Shown: in pieces, positions 20,680 to 31,788 of the stretch | How positions within the stretch are numbered: the stretch's first letter is position 1 | How the letters are laid out: each line of letters opens with the position of its first letter | Source: Bactrocera neohumeralis | Taxonomy: Eukaryota; Arthropoda; Insecta; Diptera; Tephritidae | Reading direction: 5' to 3' | Assembly (NCBI RefSeq): GCF_024586455.1 | Contig: NW_026089624.1 | Coordinates: forward strand, 18,009,341-18,073,340 | Length of the DNA: 64,000 bases | The notes under the pieces: generated by a model | Told to the model about the DNA's origin: nothing | The model's database searches: none | The model's input: only the letters and a program-made list of their open reading frames with translations | Translations under genes and position numbers: made by a program

Positions 20680-22300
20680 TTACAGTATCGGCTCGATGAG
20701 AGACAGGTCCTCGTCCCCACCATCTTCATCAACCTGCATTTCCAGCCCTTCCAGAAGCTTTTGGGTGGATGGCAGCGTGCCTTCCTGCTCGTTGGGGAGC
20801 TCATTGCTTCTACTTTCATCAGCGGCAGTGGTTACAACCTGCTCAGCCGAAATGATGTCGTTGGGGGACTCGTGTCGCTCTCCCGCAACCACAGCGGCAG
20901 TCGCATCCTGCACTGCTGAGCTGGCTGCGGATAGAGTCGGTACTACGGTCATCCCCGTCGTAGGCTCCTTGCTCGCCGTTGGCGTTGCCTTGGGCCTCAT
21001 CACTACTTTATTGAAACGGAAGTTCAGCCGGAATCCCTTCTGTCTTATGTATTTGTAGGATTCGTCATCTACTGTGATGTTGAGGTTCCACCCTGACCCC
21101 TCAACACTGCTCGCTACGACTTTCCACGCCGAGATACTTAAGCCGAGGTTTTGGTTCTTTACTAAACCAAGCGCGAAGTCGTAGGTCTTAGTCCGCACTT
21201 CGGGGAAAGAATACCGTCATGTTGTGCAATTGTGGTATTTCTTCACCTCTTTTTACACATAGGACCGGACCCTTCGAATCCTCTAGCCTTGGCGTAATTT
21301 CCGTTAACCAGGTGGCCGACTCCTCATCCTGGCAGCCGACCAGGGAGGTATGCTCCCTTAAAGTAGATGCCATTAAAGGAGCCGGTGTATCCATCGCCCA
21401 TGAATAAGGCATTTACCAGGCAGTCTTGAAGAGCCGTCTGCTCTTCAGACCACAGGGCCTCCGCCGGGTAGTTACGGGGCACCATCGCCATCCGGATGCT
21501 TCTCACGGCCTCCGAGTATTTACGGCTTACGGTTCCCGCTGGCGGCGGGTTAGTGTTGGAGCGTTTCCCTACTAGCTTCCTGTGGTTTGTCTGCCCTGAT
21601 TCTCTTCGACCTTGGTGTCTCCTGAGGAGTTATTTGGCCGCTTTTCCTCTTTTCTAACCGACTGGGTGCCTCCTGAGGTGCCGGCCTTACGTTGATCCGT
21701 CCCTCTGACGAAGCTGCGTTGGCCCGGCGACGCCTCCGATTCCTGCGTCTTGTTGCAGACGATGCGTTGCCCCTGCGCGCCGTGCATTGTTAGGAGAAGG
21801 GTTACTAGCCTTGCTCCTACTCAGAGCCCGCTTCTCAGCTGTCTCCGGTGTCATGCCGTCTTGTAGAAATCTTAAGTACCACTTGAGAGTGGCACCAATC
21901 ATGCCCGCTCTGCGTGGGTCATCGTGACCTCCTGGGCGTCCTGCTTCCGGGGTTCGTAGGATGTTCCCTCGTTGTCTTCTTCTTTTCCGTTTGTCCCTCG
22001 ATTCCACTTTTGTGGAACCACCCTCCTCTCCGCAGTCGATCCTGCTCGAGGGGGTTGTGGGGACTGAGTTCGCGCGACTTGTAGTGGTCGCGGTGGACAC
22101 ACTGCGATGAGTACCGCTGCAAGAGAGCACATCGTCGTCGTCGCGGGCGTGCTCCTTAAAGAGCGCACGTTCTTCCGGCGACAGAGCGTCCAGGAAGCTG
22201 AACTTTCGTCTAGCCCCTGGGCCGCTCTTGCTTGCGGTACTTGCGCTGTTGTTTTTGATGCTTTGATTGTCATTGTTGATGCTTTGATTGTCGTTGTTGT
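20680..22300 (-). pseudogene. LINE ORF1 (RNA-binding protein), frameshifted
   Basis: The N-terminal part (about 22300-22130) reads 'RRKFSFLDALSPEERALFKE' and is preceded by an Asn/Gln-rich stretch. A basic region follows, with 'KWYLRFLQDGMTPETAEKRA' around 21870. The downstream domain is split over two frames: 'STLREHTSLVGCQDEESATW' and 'KRGEEIPQLHNMTVFFP' (21412-21188), then 'ALGLVKNQNLGLSISAWKVV' and 'LNITVDDESYKYI' (from 21198). I recognise this as the conserved ORF1 domain of insect Loa-like LINEs (DUF4780 type). The tail is acidic. At least two frameshifts break it, so it is not functional as read. Confidence 0.7.
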
Positions 22301-23255
22301 TGTTTGTTGTTGCTCATCTGTTTCATACAACCGTTCAGCCCACATTGTGGGCCTACCTGTCTATTATTTAGAAGGGGAATCTCCAAGGTCCGCCGCGCCA
22401 GAGCCCCTTGGTGTGGTAAGGCCACCGTTACTTCCCAAGGCGGCCCGGTGTTGGGAAGGCTCCGTTCGAATACAGCCGAATTTACCTCCTGGCTGCAAAT
22501 CATCCAATGGGCACGGGAGTCGCATAACACCCTGGATTAGGAGGTGGTAGCTCTTGGTCGCCGCACAAATGCAGCTTCTGCCAACCCCAAGGAGAGATGC
22601 TATGCAGCATCACCCATGACGGTTGGAAGATGCCGTACTGTGTTGCAGTTTAAGCCCATGCACCGCTACAAGGTACCTACCAATCGCAGAGGTTAATATA
22701 ATTGTTACGCAAAGCCTCTTCGAATTTCCCGGACAAACAAAAAGGAGTTCTATGAGAGAGAAGAGGGAGAGGCGAAGGCACCTCGTTATTGGCCCGATAA
22801 GAGTGACTGCACTGGATATAGTGAAACGCATACGGAGAAGCTTCAGATGTATCAAACCTCTACACCAGGAAGCCTCTTGATGTTTCCTGTCCAACACTTA
22901 TGTATATAGTGTGAATACATACTTCTGGTCAAGGCACTCAATTTACTCCTCTCCATGCAGTTTCCGCTGCAGCTTTCAGCACTTCAGCTTTCAGCTAAAT
23001 TTTTTTTGTTTGAATCTAGCCGATATTAATTGAAAGTACGCAGATTTTTTCCATAATAATATACGTCTTCTAACAATCGATTTGCTTCGATTTTCAAAAC
23101 AAAAAAAGTATTTAAAGTTTGCAATCAAACCTATGATGTGCATATGCAGCCAGCGTCAAAAATTAGCATGCATGTGAGGTTCACGCATAAGCCGATTAAT
23201 TTTTTTTAAAAGTGAATTATTATTATAATATTATTCTTTAACCAAAGCGCTCAGA
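22301..23255. other. LINE 5' leader, then unassigned sequence
   Basis: 22330-22890 continues the GC-richer composition of the LINE and probably is its 5' leader, ending near 'CTTGATGTTTCCTGTCC'. 22900-23255 is AT-rich and unrecognised. Confidence 0.4.
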
Positions 23256-23816
23256 ATGGTTCGTGGAAAAGAGCTTCCAATAGATCTAAGAAATTTGGTG
23301 GTACCATGTCGTAAAATTGGAAAGTCTTCAGGTGAAATATGCAAACTGTCCACAAAAAGACGTTGAACTCTCCAATAAATTGTAAACAATTATGAATTGC
23401 GAGGTGATACAGAAACTGTTAAACTTTCTGGTTGCTCCCGATCACCGGAAATCTAGTTTTTGTTGAGTCTACGATGAATATCAGTAATTATCTTTAAATA
23501 ATGAAAAACAACTTAAAGCAAAGTGTCCAAAAATTGGCTCTAACTTTGCGTTGGGTCTTTTAGCATGAAATAAAACAGTTTAATTCACCTTCCTAATCAT
23601 TGGACCTCAATCCTATTGAGAACTTGTGGGATGTTATACACAGGAACATTAGAAAAAGACCCACACTCAAAAAATTATTTACGGAATGCCTTGACTGAAG
23701 AATGGGCGAAATTGTCAAGTGAGGTTACTCAAAATTTGGTTAACACCATGCAGAGGTGTATGGAATCCGTTATAAAACCTAATGGGGCCCCACAAACTAA
23801 TAGTTTAATTTTTTGA
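23256..23816 (+). pseudogene. Tc1-like transposase remnant
   Basis: The N-terminus from ATG 23256 reads MVRGKELPIDLRNLV followed by 'IGKSSGEICKLS', a Tc1-type helix-turn-helix, then stops. After a large internal deletion the C-terminus appears as 'LNPIENLWDVIHRNIRKRPT', the DDE region just after the third acidic residue. A one-base shift leads into 'LTEEWAKLSSEVTQNLVNTM' with the stop at 23814-23816. The first and second catalytic Asp are deleted. The terminal repeats could not be delimited. Confidence 0.85.
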
Positions 23817-23880
23817 TTAACGTAACTTAAAAAATGCTTTTGTACCGCTTGTATACTAACTTTTGATGACTTTTTCCCGT

Positions 23881-25027
23881 ACTTTCTTCTAAGTTGAAAA
23901 CTTTTTAAATTAGTAAGTTTTCTTACCCGCATTTTTCATTGCATATACTCGTTCTAATTTCGCACCTATGTTGTGCATATGTATGGTATATGCTCAGACA
24001 AGAAATTGCAAAGCAGATATTATAGTAAAAACAAGAAAAAACGTTAACTTCGGTTGCACCGAAGATAAATACCCTTCACAGGTGCATTTCTGTTAGTAAC
24101 TATGTGTTCAGTTTGTATGGAAGCTATATGTTATAGTAATCCGTTCTAAACAAGTTTTTTAGAGATTACATTGTTGCCTTAAAAAATAACATTTATCAAA
24201 TTTCGTCAATATATTTTGTCAAATGTGAAAGTGGTCCATACAAGAACTTTATTCAGATCGTTCAGTTTGTATGGCAGCTATATGCTATAGTTAACCGATC
24301 TGAACAATTGCTTCGGAGATTACATTGTTACTTTAGAAAATAACATATATCAAATTTTGTGAATATATCTTGTCAAATGTGAAAGTTTTTCATACAAGAA
24401 CTTGATTCCGATCGTTCAGTTTATATGGCAGCTATATGCTATAGTTAACCGATCTGAACAATTTCTTCAAATATTACTCTTTTGCATTAGAAAATAACAT
24501 ATACCAAATTTCGTGAATATATCTTGTCAAATGTGAAAGTTTTCCATACAAGCATTTGATTCCTATTGTTCAGTTTGTATGGCAGCTATGTTTTATATTG
24601 GTCCGATATCGGCCGTTCCGACAAATGAGCAGCTTCTTGAGAAGAAAATGACGTTTGCAAAATTTCAAAACGATATCTTAAAAACTGAGACTAGTTCGTA
24701 TATATACAGACAGACGGACAGACAGACAGACGGACATGGCTAAATCGACTCAGCTCGACTCACTGATCATTTATATAAGTATATACTTTATAGGGTCTCC
24801 GACGATTCCTTCTGGGTGTTACAAACTTCGTGACAAACTTAATATACCCTGTTCAAGGTATAATAATACTTTCTTCTAATAATTTCTTCTAAAATTTTTT
24901 ACATTAGTAAGTTTTCTTACCCGCATTTTTCATTGAATATACTCGTTCTAATTTCGCACCTATGTTGTGCATATGTATGGTATATGCTCAGACAAGAAAT
25001 TGCAAAGCAGATATGATAGTAAAAATT
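23881..25027. repeat. ~150 bp direct repeats bracketing an ~840 bp dispersed repeat
   Basis: The block from 'TACTTTCTTCTAA' to 'AGCAGATATNATAGTAAAAA' occurs at 23880-24028 and again at 24868-25027 with few differences. Between them lies a complete-looking family 1 dispersed repeat. The duplications are far too long to be a target site duplication. Confidence 0.85.
24029..24860 (+). mobile_element. Dispersed repeat, family 1 (CTTCGGTTGCACCGAAG head)
   Basis: It starts ACAAGAAAAAACGTTAACTT with the palindrome CTTCGGTTGCACCGAAG. It then has three tandem-like sub-blocks each containing 'GCAGCTATATGCTATAGTTA' or a variant, a GACAGACAGACAGAC microsatellite at 24706-24735, and a terminal 'ATACCCTGTTCAAGGTATAA'. 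Related copies lie at 39854-40505 (+), 36290-36570 (+, degraded) and 38040-38300 (-). It is non-coding. Confidence 0.75.
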
Positions 25028-25068
25028 AATATTGAATCGAAAATGAAGCTATAATATAATATAAATTA

Positions 25069-25963
25069 CACTCAGTCCTTTTTTTACGCGATCTCTTTTT
25101 ACGCTATTTCACTTTAACGCGGTTATTTTTGCAGCGCAAATTCCTTTTTTTACGCGAATTTTTCACTTTAACGCGATTGCTTTTTTTCGTTTTTTGCTTG
25201 TTTACATATTTTTAAGCGTAATAATTTTTGAATATGTCGGCGCACCCTAATAGTGTGTGGATATTGGTATGCGTGTGTGAGTGTATGGGTATACAGTTTC
25301 GGGTATTTCGTTAAAAGACTAAAGGCCTAACTATGTATAATAAGGTCTTAAGCTTGCAGCAGAATTGGAAAATTATTTTGTAGCAAATGATACTGATGCC
25401 GAACGTGCACGAATTTTTCAAAAAGAATTGAGTCTCTGCATGTTAAGATATAAAAAACTACATCGGAATTTATTGGGTCCAAAAAGAAGCATTCAAACAA
25501 AGTTAACTGAATTTATGGTGAAAACTCAGTCGGAGATGCTTAGTCAATCAGAACATCAATCCATAGTTCTTACTATTGATTCTGGTACAAATTCTAGTGA
25601 TATCAGTGCCGGCCATCAAAATAAGCGGCTAAGAATAATTTCCACTACGGATAATGACAGTGATTAAACAGCATTCAACGGTGTTTTCAATAAATCTACC
25701 TATTTTCTATTTTGTTCTCTTTTATATATGGTTTTTGTTTTGTATTTTTTATTTTGTTATGTATGAATAAATCATAAGTCTGAAATTTGAAACTTATTGT
25801 ATTGTTTTTGAATATTTTTTTGCGCGTATATTTTGTTATACGCGATATTTTTTATATTCGGAACCAATTCGTCAGTTAATATTGGAAAACTAACCATTTT
25901 TACGCGATTTTTTTTACGCGATTAGTGGCAGAACCAATAATCGCGTAAAAAAAGGACTGAGTG
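25069..25963 (+). mobile_element. pogo/Tigger-like DNA element, internally deleted
   Basis: The TIRs CACTCAGTCCTTTTTTTACG and CGTAAAAAAAGGACTGAGTG are flanked by TA (25067-25068 and 25964-25965). Sub-terminal TTTACGCGA repeats occur on both sides. TIRs with repeated ACGCG text and a TA target suit the pogo/Tigger branch of Tc1/mariner. Only a short C-terminal ORF remains inside. Confidence 0.85.
25344..25667 (+). pseudogene. Probable C-terminal tail of a pogo/Tigger-like transposase
   Basis: The open frame includes 'AAELENYFVANDTDAERARI' and ends 'RLRIISTTDNDSD' before a TAA at 25665-25667. It has no ATG start: the frame opens at non-ATG codons near 25344. The acidic, charged tail and the position next to the 3' TIR suit the C-terminus of a pogo-type transposase, but no catalytic motif is present. 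The identification rests on the TIRs and context more than on the protein itself. Confidence 0.5.
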
Positions 25964-26164
25964 TATATGAATCTAAGGCTGACGATTCTAGAACGTTCTG
26001 CTTAGCGTGCTACAGATGTCATAACTACTATATAACTATGAATATGAAGATGTACATATAGTTTTATACGGCATGTCCGTTCGAAATCTTACACAGGCCG
26101 AAACACCTACGACTTTCCTCGCTTTACTCGACAATTCATACTTTAGGAACGGAGCGGAGAAAGC

Positions 26165-27360
26165 AGAGGTTAAGTTTGTGTTATTGTTGTTCCAACGGAT
26201 ACCTAGTCCCCGGTGACTGCAGGGGTGATTTCTGCGACAGCATTCCAGCAGGAACTGCCTGGAGAGGAGACATTATGCTTCTTAATTGGGAGCATACGTG
26301 CCTTACTATGTACATAGGTGTTCTGACAAGTTTTGAAACTTCTTCATCTGCGTTCCACTGCATCCAGGCCACCATATTGGTGCGGCGTAGTTAGGGACCG
26401 GCCGGTCGATTGCCTTGTAAGTTGCCAACAACGTTTCTTTGTTCTTTCCCCATGTGCTGCCGGCTAGCGACTTAAGGATTGTGTTGCGGTTCTGTACTTT
26501 GGCGATAATCGCGGTCATATGAGGAGTGATATCATTGACTATCAAAAGTTACACCTAAAATCTTGGGATTATTGACAGTCGGAACCTTGATGTCACCAAC
26601 TGATATATTAAGGTCAAGTCTCTACTCTTTCGTCTAGTTTGTGAATATGGTAGCTGTGGATTTGGTGGAGGAGAATGTTAAGTTCTGTGCAGAAATGAAA
26701 TGAGAAAGGTCGGAGAGATAGCCTTTGAACACATGCCATCGATTCCATTGCCCGACGTCAATATCATTCAATCATCAGCGTACGAGGTTGTGGAAACCCC
26801 CTCTGGTGGCTTTGGTAGTTTTGAGATATAGAAGTTAAACAATAGCGGGGAGAGGACAGAACCCCTTGTTTAATTCTTTTCAGTTTCCAGTTTTGACCTC
26901 GAAATTATACCGATGATTCATGACCGCTCAAGTAGTTCATTGACTGTGTCAAAGGCTTTTGATAAATCCAACGCTACGAGGGTCGTTCTCTTACAGGGTG
27001 AGTTCTGGTTAATGCCACGAACTATCTGGCCGTTTATGACGAAGTGCTGTGATGAGACTGTGCCCTTTTCGGAATCCATGCTGGTGATTTGGTAGGCTCA
27101 GGTGGTGAGTGAAGGTCGGGAGTAGCAAGACCTCAGGTGTCTTCACTGCTGGGAAGAGGAGAGTTGTCCGACGAAGGACTTTCTTTTGTTGGCGGGTTTT
27201 CCAGGTTTCAGTAGTGGGACCGTTTCTCCCGACTTTCCACACAGCGGGTATTTGAAGAGTGGTCAGCGACAGGTTGAGAGCCTTGGTGAGGTAGCTTACT
27301 CCCATCGAGGGGGAGTTGATTGCATCAGTACGGCCAATGGATTTAAATGATTTAGCCTTA
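26165..27360 (-). pseudogene. Jockey-type LINE reverse transcriptase fragment
   Basis: On the minus strand from 27360 the order is 'YLTKALNLSLTTLQIPAVWK', 'HQHGFRKGHS', then RT motif A as LDLSKAFDTVN near 26950 after frameshifts. 'KQGV' and the motif C SYADD near 26780 follow, with a stop directly after. The thumb region is 'KSLAGSTWGKNKETLLATYK' near 26450 and 'NYAAPIWWPG'. The order and motifs match Jockey-clade LINEs. Numerous frameshifts and stops are present. The 5' side is cut at 27360 by the Harbinger-like sequence. The 3' side ends near 26165 with GTTATTGTTGTTCC on the plus strand, i.e. a GGAACAACAATAAC tail. Confidence 0.85.
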
Positions 27361-27721
27361 AAGTGGGCATACACGACACACATGTGCGTGTGCGCATGCG
27401 GTTTACTCGTGTTTGGGCTTGTGCGCGTACCGATCCATGTTCGCGAAAATGTTTGATTTTTTACGATCGGTGTGCGCACATGTGTGTCGTGTATGGCGTT
27501 GTGTGCGCACAAAGTTCATTTCTCTCGTGTCGCCGAACAGTGAAGATCGCGGACGAACATTGGCAAGTGTTAAGTTAAGTGTTGGTTTTTTTGGGAGGGA
27601 AAAAAAATAATTAATTCAAGCGAAATTTCTGGGCTTTATAGTTATATATTTAAACATCTTTCACAAATTTTTTGGATACGAAATCTTTGATATTCTGCCT
27701 TTGGGAAGCAATTGCCCGATG
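27361..27721. mobile_element. PIF/Harbinger-like element, left part only
   Basis: It starts AAGTGGGCATACACGACACA directly after TTA (27358-27360) inside the Jockey-type LINE. It runs parallel to the first ~400 bp of the element at 30748-31788 and stops at 'AAGCAATTGCCCGATG'. Both share 'GCGTACCGATCCATGTTCGC' and 'GTGAAGATCGCGGAC'. The right half is missing. Confidence 0.7.
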
Positions 27722-27959
27722 TATTTTTTTTTCATAGTAGGAGGAAGCATCGAAAGTGCGGGACTTTAATCCGCTAAACCTAACCTACTCCCAACTCAAG
27801 ACTCTCCCACGGAACCACCAGATAAGGTATTACTTCATAGGAGTACAAGACATTTTACGTCTCCTCTATAGCACAGACGGACTGACGCCTATTCTGCTGT
27901 ATCTGTCTAAATATTGTTATGATGGAAGTTGCCGCTTCGCGAACAGCTTTCCACTTCTC

Positions 27960-30440
27960 AGAGGACTGACACATACATAAGTGCAGTCAAACTTTCCACC
28001 TTTAAACTACCACCTAGTGCTGTTTCTAACTTTTCCTTTATGTTTAGAAACCGAGGACAATGAAAGAACACGTGCTCAGAGTTTTCTATTGACTCCGTAC
28101 ACATCAAACAATACGGACTGACGTCGTTTTGAAATTTATATAGATAGTTTCTGAAGCACCCATGCCCACTTAATATTTGGGTCAGGTGGAAATCCAGGTC
28201 CCCATGTTTTCTACTTATCCACGTATGGATGTCAAGTATAAGTCTGTGGGTCCACCGTCCTTTAGTTTAGGTTTGCCACCGTTGCTGCCACATATTTAAG
28301 CTCTTCTTTCTCTCTTCTCTCTTTTGGATTTCTGTAATTGGCGCTGATAGCTCATATAATCTCGCGAGCTCGTCACCCTGGATGTCTATGGACGGCATAC
28401 CAGCTAGTACTTCAGATGCTTCGCTGGAAATAGTTCGGAAAGCACTTGTTACTCTTATTGCTGTGAGTCTGTGCACCGCATTTACTGGTTTGGCATACGC
28501 TTTTATGTTTAGCGCCTGTAGCAATACTAGAGCTGCATATAGTATAACTGGGCTCATAGCTTTTGCGATTAGAAGTCGGCGGCTGGAGCGCACACAGCCT
28601 CTATTTGCCATCATTCTTGATAACGCGTTATAAATCCTATTTGCTTTATTTGCTATGTTTGCCAAGTGCTGCTTGAATTTCAGTTTGGAGTCCAATATTA
28701 CCCCTAAATACTTCAACTGTGGTTGTAAGTAATCATACACTCTCCTATAGTGAGAGTTATTTTTTTTCTCAATTTTCCTGGTGCTTATGAGCAGTACCTC
28801 TGTTTTGTGCTCAGCCAGTTCCAAACTCTTGGAAGAAAACCATTGGCATAGACCATTTATGCATTCATTACATTTATTTTGTAGGTCTTCAAGTTGTTTA
28901 CCTACTGCTACCACTATAAGGTCGTCCGCGTATGCGATTAGCTTAACGTCTTTAGGCTGTGGAATTCTTAGCACCCCATCATAAACTAGATTCCATAAGA
29001 GAGGGCCTAAAACAGATCCTTGTGGTACTCCGCTTGTAATAGGGTAGCTCTTGAAGCCTTCGGTGGTGTCGTAGATCCGCCTTCTATTTTAACTCATAAT
29101 GATATTTATGAGGTACTGAGGGGCGCGTATTCCATATAAGGCTTCGAATATATTTTCCCCATTTAGAAGAGTTGAATGCATTCTTCACATCCAGGGTGAT
29201 CAGCGCACAATATTTTTTTGTACCACCTTTCCATCTTTTGCCACTTGCTGCTCTTTTCGCCGTGTCGACAACTTCTTTCAGTGCATTGATAGTAGACCTC
29301 TGTTTTCTGAAGCCGTATTGTCTTTCTGATAGTCCGCCGGCCTCCTGGATTGCAATCTCCAAGCGGTTTCTTATTATGCTTTCGTACACTTAGCCCATTG
29401 TGTCGAGCATACACAGAGGTCGATACAAAGAAGGTTCATCTGGTGTTTTTTTTTGGTTTTGGGATTAAAACCAGGCGCTGGATTTTCCAGGGATCGGGGA
29501 ACATCCCTTCTTTTATTCATGCGTTGTACATTTTTGCGAAAAGAGTAGGCTTTGAGATTATGGCTACCTTTAGAGCTCTGTTTGGTATGCCATCGATACC
29601 AGGCGCTTTGTTGTTTTTGATTCTTTTGGCTATGGCCAATAGTTCTTCCGTAACCAGTGAGGGTGATTCAGCAGCTTCGTTTCGTCACACAGCGCTAGTA
29701 ATCCGGGCGTGCGTCGGAAATAATGCCTCGACGACTTTCTTCATAAACGGAGCGCATTTGGGTTGCTGCAGCTTATTTTGGAATTTGGACGTACAGATTT
29801 TATAAGCAGTCCCCCAAGGGGTCTACGTTCGCTTCTTCACAGATCTTTTCAAAACGGTTTCTTTTCTGCGGGATATAGCTGACTTTAGAAGCTTCTTGTG
29901 ACTTTTTTGAGACGGTTTTCGTTTTCGCCACTTTGATTGCGTTGCAGGCGACGTCGGGCTGAGTGACAGAGCTTTCTCAGCGTGGCAATTTCTTCATTCC
30001 ACCAGTATACAGGTCTTCGCTTATTGTGACATTTTGTCCTTCGCATTGTAGCGTCGCATGCTGCTATCAGTTCCTTTTGCAATGCGGTTACTAAGTGGAC
30101 GCCGCCTTCACCTGGTGCTATTGCTGCACTCCATACTGTCTCAAAAATGTCAGTGTGAAAATCCGTTTGCTTCCAGCTTCGTTTATGTGTAGTGTTACTG
30201 CGTGGGGGTTCCTGGTCCCCAGAGAATAAGACTTCTGCGATGATTGCCATATGGTCACTATTTGTGAATATGTCTGACACCTGCCACTTAATGTGTCTGC
30301 TTAGTGCGTCATTTGCAAACATCAGGTCTATTACAGAGCCTTTATTTCCTTTTTGGTAAGTATTTTTTGTGCCACTGTTCATTATTGTGAGGTTGGTTTG
30401 GCTCAGGAATTCCAAAACTAGGCGCCCACGATGGTTTGAA
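27960..30440 (-). pseudogene. R1-clade LINE ORF2: endonuclease half, reverse transcriptase, zinc knuckle
   Basis: The endonuclease C-terminal half shows 'NKGSVIDLMFANDAL' and 'FTNSDHMAI', with the catalytic SDH. The RT begins 'IKNNKAPGIDGIPNRALK', then 'PWKIQRLVLIPKPKK', 'LSERQYGFRKQRST' and motif A 'CALITLDVKNAFNSSKW' (about 29160). Motif B is 'GVPQGSVLGPLLWNLVYDGV' (about 29000) and motif C 'IAYADDLIVV' (about 28920). 'LKYLGVILDSKLKF' follows. The C-terminus has CLMC...HVFFHC. The protein nicks DNA and primes cDNA synthesis from the nick. Frameshifts near 29390 and 29090 and several stops (for example just after 'QQRWQT' at 28267) make it inactive. The N-terminal endonuclease residues are deleted. 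Confidence 0.9.
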
Positions 30441-30449
30441 CTTCTGACA

Positions 30450-30747
30450 GCTTCAGCTGAAATATTCTCTTTTTTCCATTGTCTTAAGCAACTCCACGTA
30501 TTTGGGGCAAGTCGTACTTAGAACCGAATGTTCTCCTTTGCAGAGCATGCAACTCGATGTGTTAGTGCATACTTTTGCAACATGTCCCGCGCTTCAACAA
30601 CAAGAGGACCCGTCGATAACACTGCAACATTTACGCGCCATGTGCCCTGGATGGAAACATCTGTAACAGCGGGAAACAGGCGAGTACTCCCGGAGGCGAC
30701 AGATCGACCACCCGATCTTTACTTTGCCTATTTTAAGGGCTGTCTTA
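30450..30747 (-). pseudogene. R1-clade ORF1, C-terminal zinc-knuckle part
   Basis: On the minus strand directly after the DNA element: 'IGKVKIGWSICRL', then zinc knuckles CYRCFHPGHMARKC, a second one disturbed by a stop ('SAGHVAKVC'), and CMLCKGEHSVLSTTC. Three CCHC knuckles at the ORF1 C-terminus are typical of R1-like Gag proteins that bind the element RNA. The frame is the same as that of the upstream part once the inserted element and one TTA copy are removed. Confidence 0.85.
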
Positions 30748-31788
30748 AAGTGCCCATACACGAGCACACAAGTGCGTTCGATCGGTATGTGTGCGCTTGC
30801 GGTTTATCGTGTATGGGCTTGTTCGCGTACCGATCCATGTTCGCGAAAATGTTTGATTTTTTACGATCGGTGCGCGAACATGTTTATCGTGTATGGCGTT
30901 GTTGGCGCACAAAATCTCATTTCTCTCGTGTCGCCGGACAGTGAAGATCGCGGACAATAGCAAGTGTTAAGGGGAGAGCCTGCTTTCGAGGCTTCAAAAA
31001 ATCGATTTCTTTGAGGATTTTTTTTGGGATGGAAAGAAATAATTGATTCAAGCGAAATTTCTAGGCTTTATAGTTATATATTTGAACATCTTTCACAAAT
31101 TTTTTGGATACGAAATCTTTGATATTCTGCCTTTGGGAAGCAATTACCCGATGCATCTCGCATGTACATTTTTCGGATGGCGGGCAGGATGCAGGTCGCA
31201 ATTTCTATCGGAAACAAAAAATTCAAAGAGTTCATATTTCTTACTAATTTATCTTCTAGTTAAACTAAAAAATTCCAAACAAAAGTATAAAATTTAAAAT
31301 TTTATTCAAAATTGAATAAATAGTGGCTTTTGATCAAAAGAATTTTACTTTATGCTGTTTAAAAATATGTTAAAACTTGACTTTTCTTAATATTTTTTTT
31401 TAGTTTAAATATAAGACAATTTTATGCCAATAAACTTTGCCCTAATTCCATACGACGTTTAGTTTTTTTTCTATCCTGCCCGCCAATTAAGAATAATCGT
31501 AAAAATGAAAAACCGAGAAATCACGCTTCAAAGTTTTCGCTTTTTGCCTAAGCGCTCATATATATACATACATAGTGTAAGAAAAATAAAAGTTGGAATA
31601 ACTTATTAACGAAATTTCATGAAATAGATAAAAATGCTACATTAGAAATAAATTCCAAGAAATGTTCCGCTTGCCTGTCGCACACGTTAACTCTGTGAAG
31701 AACGGACGCAAAATGGATTTGTGTGTCGTGTATGGGCAAACGAATTCACACCGATCGAACGCACTTGTGTGCTTGTGTATGGGCACTA
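30748..31788. mobile_element. PIF/Harbinger-like DNA element, TTA target duplication
   Basis: The ends are AAGTGCCCATACACGAGCAC and the complement of TAGTGCCCATACACAAGCAC, flanked by TTA at 30745-30747 and 31789-31791. A 3-bp TTA/TAA duplication is the hallmark of PIF/Harbinger. The sub-terminal palindromic GATCGGT/ACCGATC blocks are conserved. The interior holds a short relic near 31585-31665 ('SWNNLLTKFHEIDKNATL' in translation) resembling a MADF/SANT-like accessory protein, and a secondary repeat at 31153-31573. No DDE transposase is present, so it is non-autonomous. Confidence 0.75.
31153..31573. repeat. ~400 bp repeat, copy inside the Harbinger-like element
   Basis: It runs from 'CTCGCATGTACATTTTTCGG' to 'TAAGCGCTCATATATATACA'. 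A second copy is at 32468-32845, roughly 85 percent identical by eye. GGCGGGCAGGAT near the left and ATCCTGCCCGCC near the right are complementary. Confidence 0.8.

Larger units (their letters stand above)
16809..22890 (-). mobile_element. RNase H-bearing LINE (Loa/I-like), decayed
   Basis: On the minus strand the order is 5' leader (about 22890-22330), ORF1 (22300-20680), endonuclease start, reverse transcriptase, RNase H and a C-terminal zinc-knuckle region (16846). This is the layout of a non-LTR retrotransposon with RNase H, as in the Loa and I groups. The 3' end at 16809 carries an ATCT repeat (ATCTATCTATCTATT when read on the minus strand), as expected for a LINE tail. Many frameshifts and internal deletions are present. 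The middle appears twice because of the gap at 19279 (see 18014-20639). Confidence 0.85.

Noticed and set aside
22107..22550. Plus-strand 147-codon ORF
   Set aside because: Antisense shadow of the GC-rich LINE ORF1.
27361..27721. hAT element with 8-bp target duplication
   Set aside because: The only duplication consistent with both copies and with the LINE reading frame is TTA, which points to PIF/Harbinger.
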